DNA of 30,213 bases from positions 1 to 30,213 of the IMG/VR virus record IMGVR_UViG_3300032087_001633. One strand, given 5' to 3'. The first letter of the stretch is position 1. Each line of letters starts with the position of its first letter. A program made the position numbers and the translations under genes. The notes under the pieces were generated by a model. It saw only the letters and a program-made list of their open reading frames with translations, made no database searches and had not been told where the DNA came from. Shown in pieces: positions 7,969 through 16,600 of the stretch. The DNA comes from a virus.

Positions 7969-8102
7969 TAGTCTGACTTATTGCCCCAGTTTGCGGCACC
8001 CACCTTCCTGCATCGAGTAAGAGCACCAGACGCATAGGCAGAGGGCCAGACTTTGTATCTGGCTTTTACTTTGTAATAGCAGGCGTCTTTCTTGGTCTTC
8101 AT
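7968..8102 (-). CDS. Tiny conserved phage protein (44 aa)
   Basis: The translation is MKTKKDACYYKVKARYKV followed by WPSAYASGALTRCRKVGAA and NWGNKSD. The core 'CYxKVKxRYKVWPSAYASGAL..CRK.GAANWG' is a pattern I know from many virus and marine phage proteins of unknown function, often encoded near Cys/Lys-rich neighbours like the one downstream. Start and stop overlap both neighbours (ATGA upstream, TAATG downstream), which supports a real gene despite its size. It is basic, has two cysteines and many aromatic residues. It may be a nucleic-acid-binding or virion-associated peptide; that is a guess. Confidence 0.75.
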   Translation of the reverse strand: MKTKKDACYYKVKARYKVWPSAYASGALTRCRKVGAANWGNKSD

Positions 8103-8284
8103 GAGTGAGATACGAGTTTAAAGTTTGCAGTCTCTACAGCCTTAGGATGAGGCTTGTAGTCTCCCTTCATCAGAAAGTACCTGCCCCGATCAAGCATCCA
8201 GTGATGACCGCTAGGAGGCGGCACAGAAACCGTCTTGTTGAGTACGCTGAGCGTTCCACCCTTATTCTTCTTTGCAATGTTCAT
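8099..8284 (-). CDS. Small phage protein (61 aa), unknown function
   Basis: MNIAKKNKGGTLSVLNKTV begins the protein; 'PPPSGHHWMLDRGRYFLMKG' and 'DYKPHPKAVETANFKLVSHS' complete it. The 'HHWM.D.GRYFLMKGDYKPHPKA' core looks conserved in marine phages from memory. It starts by ATGA overlap with the upstream gene and ends by ATGA overlap with the 44-aa gene, so it sits in a tightly coupled run of small genes. No membrane segment. Function unknown. Confidence 0.7.
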   Translation of the reverse strand: MNIAKKNKGGTLSVLNKTVSVPPPSGHHWMLDRGRYFLMKGDYKPHPKAVETANFKLVSHS

Positions 8285-8502
8285 TGCACCTGGTTCTTAG
8301 CCAGAAGAAGTTTAATCTCTTGGATGTCCTCAAGCAGCTGCTTAATGTTCTGCTTTAGCTCCCCATTGTCTGCCTCTAGAACACGGACCCTTGATTTGAC
8401 AGAGGTGAAGTCGTTTTGAAACTTCAGCCACATCCCTATCAAAGCCCCGACTATAGAGAGTAGTTCAAATTGTGTAAGTGCGTCCATTGCTATTGCAAAC
8501 AT
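8281..8502 (-). CDS. Small membrane-anchored coiled-coil protein
   Basis: 73 aa from the ATG at 8502, which shares TAATG with the upstream stop; an in-frame TTG three codons earlier is not needed. Residues 1-27 are hydrophobic ('FELLSIVGALIGMWLKF'), enough for one membrane segment. Residues 33-70 form a heptad-like coiled coil ('SRVRVLEADNGELKQNIKQL', 'LEDIQEIKLLLAKN'). Short membrane-anchored coiled coils of this kind occur near lysis or tail genes of many phages and are candidates for holin or spanin-like roles. Here the neighbours are tiny unknown proteins, so lysis is only one possibility. Confidence 0.7.
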   Translation of the reverse strand: MFAIAMDALTQFELLSIVGALIGMWLKFQNDFTSVKSRVRVLEADNGELKQNIKQLLEDIQEIKLLLAKNQVQ

Positions 8503-8783
8503 TATCTCCAATTGCTACATGATCCGCATTTCCAAACGCGGAGTGATTTGTTGATTCTTGAGTTAGGGTCGTTTGCCGTCTTAGCTGATGTTCTGCGTCT
8601 TTTCATTCCGCACATTCTTCTGCAGAAAGAATTTCTTCTAGGACCACCTTTAGGTTGAGGTGCTTTAATGTCCTTTCCTTGTGCCCTAAGAGAGGCTCTA
8701 CCCTTAGCGTTCAGACCACCAGACGGATTCTGCCCCTCCTTCCTGGTCCACGCCCCACCGTCTTTGTATTTCTGAACTGTCAT
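8502..8783 (-). CDS. Conserved phage protein, 'NPSGGLNAKGRAS' family
   Basis: 93 aa. 'AWTRKEGQNPSGGLNAKGRA', then 'KAPQPKGGPRRNSFCRRMCG' and 'KTANDPNSRINKSLRVWKCG'. This combination is a widespread phage family of unknown function, common in cyanophages and marine phages (DUF6321-like, by memory). The C-terminal Cys pairs (C-x3-C and C-x2-C) might bind zinc. It starts a unit: TATATTTGC lies 6-14 bases before the ATG, giving a near-leaderless start. Downstream genes follow with start/stop overlaps. Confidence 0.8.
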   Translation of the reverse strand: MTVQKYKDGGAWTRKEGQNPSGGLNAKGRASLRAQGKDIKAPQPKGGPRRNSFCRRMCGMKRRRTSAKTANDPNSRINKSLRVWKCGSCSNWR

Positions 8784-8788
8784 GATTG

Positions 8789-8796
8789 CAAATATA
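8789..8796 (-). promoter_or_regulatory. Promoter for the small-protein cassette
   Basis: The minus strand reads GTAAGTATATTTGCAATCATG, five bases from the box to the start codon. TTTTG lies 16 bases upstream as a possible -33 element, one base short of the usual range. Predicted transcript leader is about two bases. Same box-to-ATG spacing as at 30141-30148 and 27278-27285. Confidence 0.62.
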
Positions 8797-8820
8797 CTTA
8801 CAATAATTTTTTCAAAATTC

Positions 8821-8949
8821 TTACGCAGAGCCGTCAGACGGGTTCCACATCGTGTTGATTGCGTTGATTATTTCGTTTATCTTATTGATGATGTCCTCAG
8901 TCGTTGCTCTTGAGTCAAGCTGAGTTATAGGTGTCTCTGGTATAATCAT
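8821..8949 (-). CDS. Small protein (42 aa) after the collagen-like fibre
   Basis: The translation is [20 protein letters not shown] followed by INKINEIINAINTMWNPSDG and SA. Its start overlaps the stop of the fibre gene (TAATG), which makes it a credible coupled gene despite its length. 'TTEDIINKINEIINAINTMW' would form a short amphipathic helix with a coiled-coil look. Small helical proteins encoded next to fibres can be fibre chaperones or attachment factors, but nothing in the sequence proves this. The gene ends 38 bases before the next start. Confidence 0.62.
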   Translation of the reverse strand: MIIPETPITQLDSRATTEDIINKINEIINAINTMWNPSDGSA

Positions 8950-11576
8950 TAGTCTACGAGATAAAGGTGATAAGCTCCGTACATGTAGGTTGTCGTAGTA
9001 AGAGATCCACTTCTATTTTCTACCATAACCAAAACGTAGTCGTTTGCGATGTCGCTGGTGGTGGTAAAGCTTCCGTGGTAATGAGCGATAGTGCTAGTCG
9101 ACGAGGTAGTAACGTCAGAACTGTAACCTCTTAGGGTGTAAGAGACAGAAGCAGTGCTCCCAGGAGAAGATGCGTTGGCACTCCATATGCTGACGCCCCA
9201 TGTTGATCCAGAGGGGGCGTTCTGAAGTCTGAAGTTGAAGTCACACCTAACCTTCTTGTCATCAACAGGCACTCTGTGCCCGAAGGCAAAGAGGTAGTAC
9301 CCTGGCATCGTGCCGTTAGTAGAGTCAATGGTATCGCCAGCAGCCCATGTCCGAATAGTTGCATTGCTTGGTTCCGTCGCAAAGCTGTAAAAGTTTGGTC
9401 CATACGCCGTAGAGCCCGTCATCACTCTCTCCCCGCTATCAGCGCTGGACCACGTCCATCGTCCAGATGAATGCCCGATAAAAATGGGGCCGCTGTAACC
9501 ACCGCTAGAGGTAGCAAACGAGAGGTTGCCAGATCCATCAGTCTGGAGCACTTGGCCGCTACTTCCGTCAGTTTCAGGAAGAGTGAATGTTACGTCTGAC
9601 GCAATGTCGTCCACAGCTTTTATGTAGACTCCAGCGTTATCGTCTTCTCCCTTCAGGTAGATTTGAGTGTTCTGACCAGCAATAACTGGTTTTATAGTCA
9701 GGGTGTTTTCTACTACTGGGTTGAGCTTTGCTACCCTATCTGTCCAGGAAAGCGTTCCAGATCCATTGCTTTGCAGTACCTGTCCGTTACTTCCAGCGCC
9801 ATCAGGAAATGTTAGTGTGACGTCAGAAGTGATTGAAATGGGTGCTTTTAATTCTATGTAGTTAGACCCAAGAAGATTAGCTTCTTCCAACCGAATACTA
9901 CCACCCGTCACCTGAGCTGAGTCCACAGTAAAGTTCCCGTTCACTGCAACGGTTCCAGGGGCTCCAGGAATAACCGAGAAGACGTTTGAGTTAGCACTAG
10001 TCGTGACTTTAAACTCTGTCGGGGCCTTTACTATTAGATCGTAAGTTGACGACCCATCAATAGTTCTGTCTGCAGTCAGAGTCTGATTGGCCCCCGCAAG
10101 GGCGTTGGCATCCGATCCGTCAGCCCCATCAGCCCCTGCAGGTCCCGTGGGTCCAGTAGGTCCTGTAGCTCCATCAGCACCATCCGCGCCGTCACTTCCA
10201 GCAGGTCCAGTTGGACCAGTTGGGCCTGTAGCCCCATCCGTTCCGTTTGTACCATCCGTTCCGTCACTTCCAGCAGGTCCCGTTGGCCCTGTTGGTCCTG
10301 TTGGCCCCGTAGCACCATCAGCACCATTAGTGCCATTGGTTCCATCGCTACCTGCAGGCCCAGTGGGTCCAGTAGGTCCAGTGGCTCCATCAGTACCATT
10401 CGTTCCATTTGTACCATCACTTCCAGCAGGACCCGTGGGTCCAGTCGGACCCGTAGCTCCGTCTGTCCCGTTTGTGCCGTTCGTACCGTCAGCTCCTGCA
10501 GGGCCAGTTGGACCAGTGGGTCCTGTAGCTCCGTCAGTACCATTGGTTCCGTCTGTACCATCAGACCCTGCTGGTCCTGTAGGTCCCGTAGGTCCCGTAG
10601 CCCCGTCAGTACCGTTTGTGCCATTCGTACCGTCCGATCCTGCGGGTCCAGTTGGGCCTGTAGGACCTGTGGCTCCGTCAGTACCATTTGTACCATCCGT
10701 GCCATCGGCCCCCGCTGGACCAGTCGGACCCGTAGGTCCTGTAGCGCCATCTGTACCGTTTGTGCCGTCACTTCCAGCAGGGCCTGTAGGTCCCGTGGGA
10801 CCTATTGCACCATCTGTACCGTTAGTCCCGTCCGCACCAGCAGGACCCGTGGGTCCAGTCGGACCCGTAGGACCTGTTGGCCCACCACCAGAGGGGAGGT
10901 TGTCTAGATCGTTGTAGTCAATACCAGAGGTATTTCCAGAGAATGTGACAGTACCAGCAGGGTCAGTAAAGCTTACATCATCATCAAATCGAACCGTCTT
11001 GGTAAAATCGACCTGACCGTTGATGTCAATGTTGGGGTATTGAAGTGTACTCCCCTGTATAATTTCGATAGCAGAGTTTGCTGTTCCCCCGCCGTTATCG
11101 ACTTTCAAATCTATCTGCCCGTAAGAATACGTACCTACGTTGTTCTCTGTGACGTTTATAAAGCTACCGTCCTGGTATCCGACCTTGGCTCCTGAAGAAC
11201 TCAGGATTACAGCTCCGCCCTGAGTTATATCCCCGTTGTGTACAAACTGTGTGGTCTCAGACTTTCCTGCACTAGTGTCAGGTTTTACAAAATCGGTTAT
11301 TTCAGTAGGGTCGTCAAAAAGATCATTCAGAGCTGATACAACTGCCGTTGCACTCGTGCCATATGTTGCTCCATTTTCGTCAACAATGTTAGAGTAGTGT
11401 GCAACAGAGATCACCTTGCCCCCCGCGACCCCTTGTACGTTTATGTATTCAGCAGCCGTTCCAGAGGTTGCAAATTGTGTTGCAGATATAGCACCATTAA
11501 TAGGATAGGTTTCATCTCCCGATGCGGATGGCCTAACAACTATTTGGTTGTTTCTTTTAAATACTTTGGTTGCCAT
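8949..11576 (-). CDS. Collagen-like tail fibre/spike protein
   Basis: 875 aa. Residues 1-230 form a beta-rich N-terminal part that would attach to the virion. Residues 231-488 are uninterrupted Gly-X-Y triplets in 11 blocks of 21-27 residues, of the type [16 protein letters not shown] plus TNG/TDG units. Residues 490-690 hold two similar segments ending '[19 protein letters not shown]' and '[20 protein letters not shown]', a common phage fibre strand motif. Residues 700-875 are a C-terminal beta domain ending '[12 protein letters not shown]', probably the receptor-binding tip. Gly-X-Y runs form triple helices, so a long trimeric fibre is likely. The Thr-rich 'GPT' units resemble those O-glycosylated in Bacillus BclA. 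Two bases separate it from the upstream fibre gene. Confidence 0.9.
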   Translation of the reverse strand: MATKVFKRNNQIVVRPSASGDETYPINGAISATQFATSGTAAEYINVQGVAGGKVISVAHYSNIVDENGATYGTSATAVVSALNDLFDDPTEITDFVKPDTSAGKSETTQFVHNGDITQGGAVILSSSGAKVGYQDGSFINVTENNVGTYSYGQIDLKVDNGGGTANSAIEIIQGSTLQYPNIDINGQVDFTKTVRFDDDVSFTDPAGTVTFSGNTSGIDYNDLDNLPSGGGPTGPTGPTGPTGPAGADGTNGTDGAIGPTGPTGPAGSDGTNGTDGATGPTGPTGPAGADGTDGTNGTDGATGPTGPTGPAGSDGTNGTNGTDGATGPTGPTGPAGSDGTDGTNGTDGATGPTGPTGPAGADGTNGTNGTDGATGPTGPTGPAGSDGTNGTNGTDGATGPTGPTGPAGSDGTNGTNGADGATGPTGPTGPTGPAGSDGTDGTNGTDGATGPTGPTGPAGSDGADGADGATGPTGPTGPAGADGADGSDANALAGANQTLTADRTIDGSSTYDLIVKAPTEFKVTTSANSNVFSVIPGAPGTVAVNGNFTVDSAQVTGGSIRLEEANLLGSNYIELKAPISITSDVTLTFPDGAGSNGQVLQSNGSGTLSWTDRVAKLNPVVENTLTIKPVIAGQNTQIYLKGEDDNAGVYIKAVDDIASDVTFTLPETDGSSGQVLQTDGSGNLSFATSSGGYSGPIFIGHSSGRWTWSSADSGERVMTGSTAYGPNFYSFATEPSNATIRTWAAGDTIDSTNGTMPGYYLFAFGHRVPVDDKKVRCDFNFRLQNAPSGSTWGVSIWSANASSPGSTASVSYTLRGYSSDVTTSSTSTIAHYHGSFTTTSDIANDYVLVMVENRSGSLTTTTYMYGAYHLYLVD
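10113..10886 (-). repeat. Collagen-like Gly-X-Y repeat region
   Basis: Eleven blocks, mostly 24 residues (72 bases), repeat almost perfectly as protein ([10 protein letters not shown] core). At DNA level the copies differ by synonymous codons: Gly as ggt/gga/ggg/ggc, Pro as cca/ccc/cct, Thr as act/acc/aca/acg on the coding strand. The DNA is therefore a poor substrate for slippage despite the protein periodicity. Confidence 0.9.
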
Positions 11577-11578
11577 AT

Positions 11579-13615
11579 TTAAATTGCGTATGTTCGATAA
11601 AACTTAACGGAAAGCCTTGAATTTGAATCAAAGGAAGTAAGTGATATTTGGGTGTCGGTTCCAGTATACAGTCTAACGTCTTGAGAGTTACAAGAAAACC
11701 AAGGCTTTACTCTTATTTTTGCTAATGTAGAAGGAACATTTAGCGACCCGTCGGCAGAATAGCTAAACCCATCTGATGCGTGAGTTGAGACCATGTGGTC
11801 TACAAAAGCCTGAGATAGAACCTGTTGAGTATCAGGTATTATTTTAATTCCATCTACGTTAACGGTGTCGAAAGAAGCAGAATGGGATCCAGAAGCAATA
11901 GAGGTGTTTGAAGACGTAAGATATTCATAATCAAAACCAGAAGTTATAACCGCCTCCCCCGACTCAGTTTTTGCCCAAATCCGAAAATCGAAAAGGGCAA
12001 TGCCGTTTTTGTTTGTATTTGCGTTTATAGGTGCAGACCCGCCTGACCCAGATAAGAACTCGACGTATCCAGTTCCATCTGTCAGTCCAGTTCCAGAAAT
12101 GTTTATATCAAAACTACCGCTCTCGACATAGAAGCTGTCTCCCTCACCCTCCTGGTCAATAGGAAAGTAAACCTTTGTGCCTGGAGAAACTCCGTCGAAA
12201 TCAAGAATTGAATAGAGGACAGGATCAGCTGTAGACATAGAAGTGCTGTTTAATGGCTTAAACTCCACCAGGCCGTTGACAATGGCGTCATTTCCAAAGA
12301 GGGCCAGTACTTCAAGGAGGTCGTTAACTCCAATGGTTCCGTCACCATCTACGTCAGCTGGGTCCAGTGTCCCGCCGTAGTCGTTTAGCGTGGTGTTAGG
12401 ATCATTCTCTACTGCGTCAACCACAATTAGATTGGCTAGGTTGGCCAATATGTTGTAGTAACTTACTGTAACTTCACCCTGGTCAGCATCATAAGCAACG
12501 ATCTCAATTCCTCTGCCACCATTACTTTCAGTAAGTATTTCGTATAGAGCACTACCGCCATTTGCCGTAGCTTGAGGTAGCTCACTAAAGTCAAGTTCAG
12601 TAGTGACTGCAGTTCCAGAAACAACTATATCCACTCCCGTGGCCCCAGTAAAAGAATGGGGTGTAAGATACGTAGTACCAGAAGGGGCAAACAAGAAGCT
12701 GCTTGCTACGGGGTCGTCGACGACATTGGTGAGCTCTGATATGCTGCCCGCAGGACCTGTGGCCCCCTGCGCTCCAGTCTCTCCCCTTGGTATCCCAAAC
12801 GTATATGTAGCTACACCTTCGGCCTCACTAGACGTGACGGTAGCTGTAGCAGCTGACCCTGGCTCAAGCGTGTTAGCTACAGCAACAGGTGTAAACGTAG
12901 TTCCGTTCTCTCCCGCAGTGCCCTGAGTACCTTGTGTTCCTTGAGGCCCCTGTGGTCCCTCTGGACCTACTGACCCAGCGGGGATTCCGAACGTGAACTG
13001 GGCTTCACCGTTCGCCGCGTTCACAGACGCCGTTGCAGCAGACCCTGGGTTCAGGGTGTCCACCTGACTTATGACTGGGGTGAACGTAGTTCCGTCATTA
13101 CCAGTGGCACCTGGTGCCCCTTGTGGCCCTTCGTCACCTCTGGGGAGGACAAAGTTAAATGTAGCTACACCTTCTGTCGCGCTGGTCGTGGCGACCCCAA
13201 TAGTAACGACTGGTGTAGACCCAGGGTCTGAAGCGCTAACAGATCCAACGACAGGCGTGTAAGTGATCCCATCATCACCAGGGAGGCCCTGGGTGCCAGT
13301 GCCACCGCCAACCTCTTGCCAGTACGATAAGTTTGTCCAGTCGTCGTCGGATACGTATTCATCTGTGACGTAATCATTACCAGCGTCAGGCCCTATATAT
13401 TGATATGCCCTTACGTTTCCGCTTCCGTCGTCTTTTACTATGGCTATAAATCCAGAGCACCTAGAGGTCGCTATCTTTCCTCCACCATTAAGGGAGTTTC
13501 TTCCGTCAATATTATCGAAAACACCAACACCTTTTACCTGAGCTACCTCAAGGTCAAGGATAAGACCCGAAAGAGCTGGAAGGTTGTTCTGTACTGGTTC
13601 TCCAAATCCAGGCAT
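11579..13615 (-). CDS. Modular fibre protein with a dockerin-like Ca-binding loop
   Basis: 678 aa. Residues 1-105 are an N-terminal adhesion/attachment part. Residues 107-290 carry three ~45-residue modules of the type 'GTTFTPV ... [13 protein letters not shown]', joined by short collagen-like linkers ('[16 protein letters not shown]'). Residues 300-400 are beta-rich. Residues 419-441 read '[20 protein letters not shown]', an EF-hand/dockerin-type calcium loop with D421, D423, D425, G429 and D432. The remaining ~235 residues are beta-rich and end '[11 protein letters not shown]'. It shares its module with the larger protein encoded just upstream, so the two probably assemble in the same fibre or baseplate. 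The dockerin-like loop is unusual in a phage fibre. Confidence 0.82.
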   Translation of the reverse strand: MPGFGEPVQNNLPALSGLILDLEVAQVKGVGVFDNIDGRNSLNGGGKIATSRCSGFIAIVKDDGSGNVRAYQYIGPDAGNDYVTDEYVSDDDWTNLSYWQEVGGGTGTQGLPGDDGITYTPVVGSVSASDPGSTPVVTIGVATTSATEGVATFNFVLPRGDEGPQGAPGATGNDGTTFTPVISQVDTLNPGSAATASVNAANGEAQFTFGIPAGSVGPEGPQGPQGTQGTQGTAGENGTTFTPVAVANTLEPGSAATATVTSSEAEGVATYTFGIPRGETGAQGATGPAGSISELTNVVDDPVASSFLFAPSGTTYLTPHSFTGATGVDIVVSGTAVTTELDFSELPQATANGGSALYEILTESNGGRGIEIVAYDADQGEVTVSYYNILANLANLIVVDAVENDPNTTLNDYGGTLDPADVDGDGTIGVNDLLEVLALFGNDAIVNGLVEFKPLNSTSMSTADPVLYSILDFDGVSPGTKVYFPIDQEGEGDSFYVESGSFDINISGTGLTDGTGYVEFLSGSGGSAPINANTNKNGIALFDFRIWAKTESGEAVITSGFDYEYLTSSNTSIASGSHSASFDTVNVDGIKIIPDTQQVLSQAFVDHMVSTHASDGFSYSADGSLNVPSTLAKIRVKPWFSCNSQDVRLYTGTDTQISLTSFDSNSRLSVKFYRTYAI
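12314..12355 (-). other. EF-hand/dockerin-type loop codons
   Basis: Codons for residues 421-434 of the 678-aa fibre protein: [14 protein letters not shown]. Acidic or oxygen ligands are at loop positions 1, 3, 5 and 12, with Gly at 6 and Ile at 8, as in calcium-binding EF-hand and type I dockerin loops. Only one complete loop is seen, whereas dockerins normally have two. Confidence 0.7.
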
Positions 13616-13618
13616 TCT

Positions 13619-16600
13619 TTACGTGTTTGCTATTCTATAAATTTTATTGTTCTGAGCAACTGTCTGTGATTGAGCGCTCCTCAAAACAATATATTCTATC
13701 ACATCCCCTAAACCTGCAAACCCATTTACAAGACTGCTGCCTCCCCTTGGTTGAAGCTGAACATCTGTAGCAATAATTATTGTTCCGCCAGCTATTGGGG
13801 TGGATATATTGCCTGTAAGGTCGCTAATTGCTGCTGCGTTGGATCCATCAATAGTGAACGTAATGAAGTCATTTAGAGCTGGAGATCCAGTGATGTCTTG
13901 TATGCCAGACTGATCGGTAAAGAAGAAGGCAGGTATAAACCAATACAAGTAGTCACCATCTGCTATTCCAGTCCAAACAAAGTCTAGGTCAAGCTCGTTG
14001 GGGTCGTTGGTGTTGTCAAAGTCGTCTGTACATGAAACGTTGAAGTTGCTAATCTTTGACGAATTGAGTTCGGAGAATATAGTATCAAAAAAAGATGTGT
14101 CTGATGGTCCATATTGGGCGGGCCACGAAACACCCTTTACCGCTATTCTTACAACATCGTATTCCGCAAACCGATTGTCAGCATTTCCAGTCTTTGAAGT
14201 CCCAGTAGGCCAGGGGGTAGAGTTTCCCGTCGTAACATTGTCCCATACGTATGCGTGATACCTCACTGTGTCCCCAAGAGCCACAGATCCAGCATCATCA
14301 GTAAAGGAGACCTGAAAGCTACCAATCTGACCCTGCAGCTCGGCGCTTATGTCAGAGCTGTAAACAATAGTTTCTGACGATCCATTTATCGTCCTAAACA
14401 CAACGACCTGATCTAGATCTACGGACGCTGTATTTTTTTTAATCCTAAACGATATCTCTGAGTCACCATCAAAAACAAACCGCGTAGCCAGAGGGGTATT
14501 CTGTCCGTTTCTGTATATAGACGGCGGTCCAGCAACATCGCTTGGGCTAAATATCTCAGACGGAATGTACGGGTTATACTCGTACAAAAGCACATTAGAT
14601 TCGCTAGTACCCCCTGAACCAGCTGGGCTGTCAGTAACCACAACCTTAAAGTACGTTTTAGCGCCAACAGAATTAATGTTAGCGGGGATATTGGCAAATG
14701 TTACAGAAGCAGAAGAGTCTGACGTAAAGGCATCATCTCCTGTTGGCAAAAAAAAGAATCCGTTAGTACCAGAAAACAGAAGCACATTCGCCTCGGCGTC
14801 AGGTATTCCAGCGTTACCATAGGTAAACGTTGCGGTAAGGTCTACGTTTACTGAACTGTTATAAGGGACTTGTGAAGGGCTTGGGCTGCCCGTAAGAGTA
14901 ACAGTTCCGCTCCATGGAGAAACAGTAGATGTAAAATCGTTCGTGAGAACAATATCGTCCTGATTGTTTACCGTCGTGTTTGATGGGTTTACAACAGCCT
15001 TTATCCTGTAGTACTTATAATCTGTGTGATCAATGGTAGGCAAAGTAAAGCTAGAAATGCTTTCACTTGATAGAAAAGATGTATACGACCCAAGGGTCTG
15101 ATCAAGCACCCAGTTGACACCATCATCACTTACCTCTAGAGTACAAGTAACAGAGACCGACTGACCATAACCCGTGTTTGGATTTGTAATATCTACAGAG
15201 AGGGCCGTTATATCATATATCAGATCGTTAGCTGGAGCTGAGGACGGAGTAACGTTTAGGGTGGCAGTAACATTTTGAACGTCAGCCTCGTATTCAACAT
15301 AACTAGACAACTTATTAGAAAGCCCATCTGGACCAGGGTTGACTCTAAGCCTATATTTCCTCGATATACCCCCAGTTAGATCTACAAGAATCGGCTCATC
15401 TATCGAACCAGTAGCTGCTGTAGAGTTACCCAAGGAGGTTGAGCCTTCAAAAAAGTACCCCCCAGATGAATTAACCTCATACCTCAGTATAGTGAGGCCC
15501 ACATTAGCGCCAAATATGCTGTTTGGGTTTTCCCAACCTGCAGTAAAAGTCACAGTCCCTGAAGGTGGCGTAAAAGAAGCTGGAGCGGGGCTACCAGAAA
15601 GGGTGGCTACTGTAATCGGTTGGTAGTCTGGTTCGAATACTAGCGTGTTACTGTCGAACCAAATTGAGGTACCGTTATAAATCTGTCTTATCTGAGCCTT
15701 GTATTTTGTGTCTCCAGTGTTTCCAGCATTAGACAAGTCGACGGCCTCGGTCGGAAAAGCTTGGGATACGTTTTGAGTTGCTATCCCAGTTATTGCACTC
15801 CCCACAGGCGTGTACTCACCCCCATTTACTGACTTCATAAGCCTGACCTCCACGGTGGCCCCGATAGCGTAGTTTGGGTTGGCATTTGTCCCCGAAACCG
15901 TCATAACGACATCCGTACTTGCCGCACTAAGCAGAAGGTCGTCCTGGTCGTGACCCAATGTAATAACAGGGCTGTATCCCTCCGCTGCAGGGGAGAAGGT
16001 CTTGCTGTCAGAAAACTTCTCTTCTGTGTCCCCTTCACTCCACGTCACCCCAACCTTGAATATGTGATTGTTAGAAGCTATATCTACGACGTTTACTGTG
16101 CGAGTAAACACCTGATCCCCAGCTGTGGCTGTAACATTTATGTTAGACCCAACAGGGGCGAAGTCATCTCCGTCATCTAAGTACACCTTAGCTACACCAG
16201 TCACACCAGCCGCATAGTTGGCGTTGTTTATGGTGATTGTAAGGTCTACCTCAAAGTTGTTCTGTCCTGATGGCGAAGATGACGGGCTGTAGGATACTGT
16301 CGGGGAATTGAACGTGGAGTACGCAAAGAGTGCCTCCTTGATAATGTCCAGTGCCGTCTTGTTCCCATCCCCAACCTCTATGGTCTGATTGTGCTTGAAC
16401 TTACCGAAGATGAACTCATCGGCAGCGTCAGGAACAAATATGGTAATTGCGCTATCGAGGGTTTCAGCAGCACCTGTCCCACTACCTGTCCCATCGTTAC
16501 CAGTAGCACCCCTCGGTATCTCGAAGTTAAACGTAGCCGTAGGTCCGCTTACAACGACACTAGCGGTTGCCGATTGATCGGGGGCCAGGGTCGATACATT

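Noticed and set aside
10113-10886. CRISPR-like regular repeats
   Set aside because: Periodicity is coding (24-residue collagen blocks); units are contiguous without unique spacers and differ in DNA.
10087-10917. 276-codon plus-strand open frame made of Val/Gly/Pro repeats, and a -1 frame of Leu/Gln/Met repeats
   Set aside because: Both are alternative readings of the collagen repeat DNA. The Gly-X-Y frame continues into well-formed domains on both sides.
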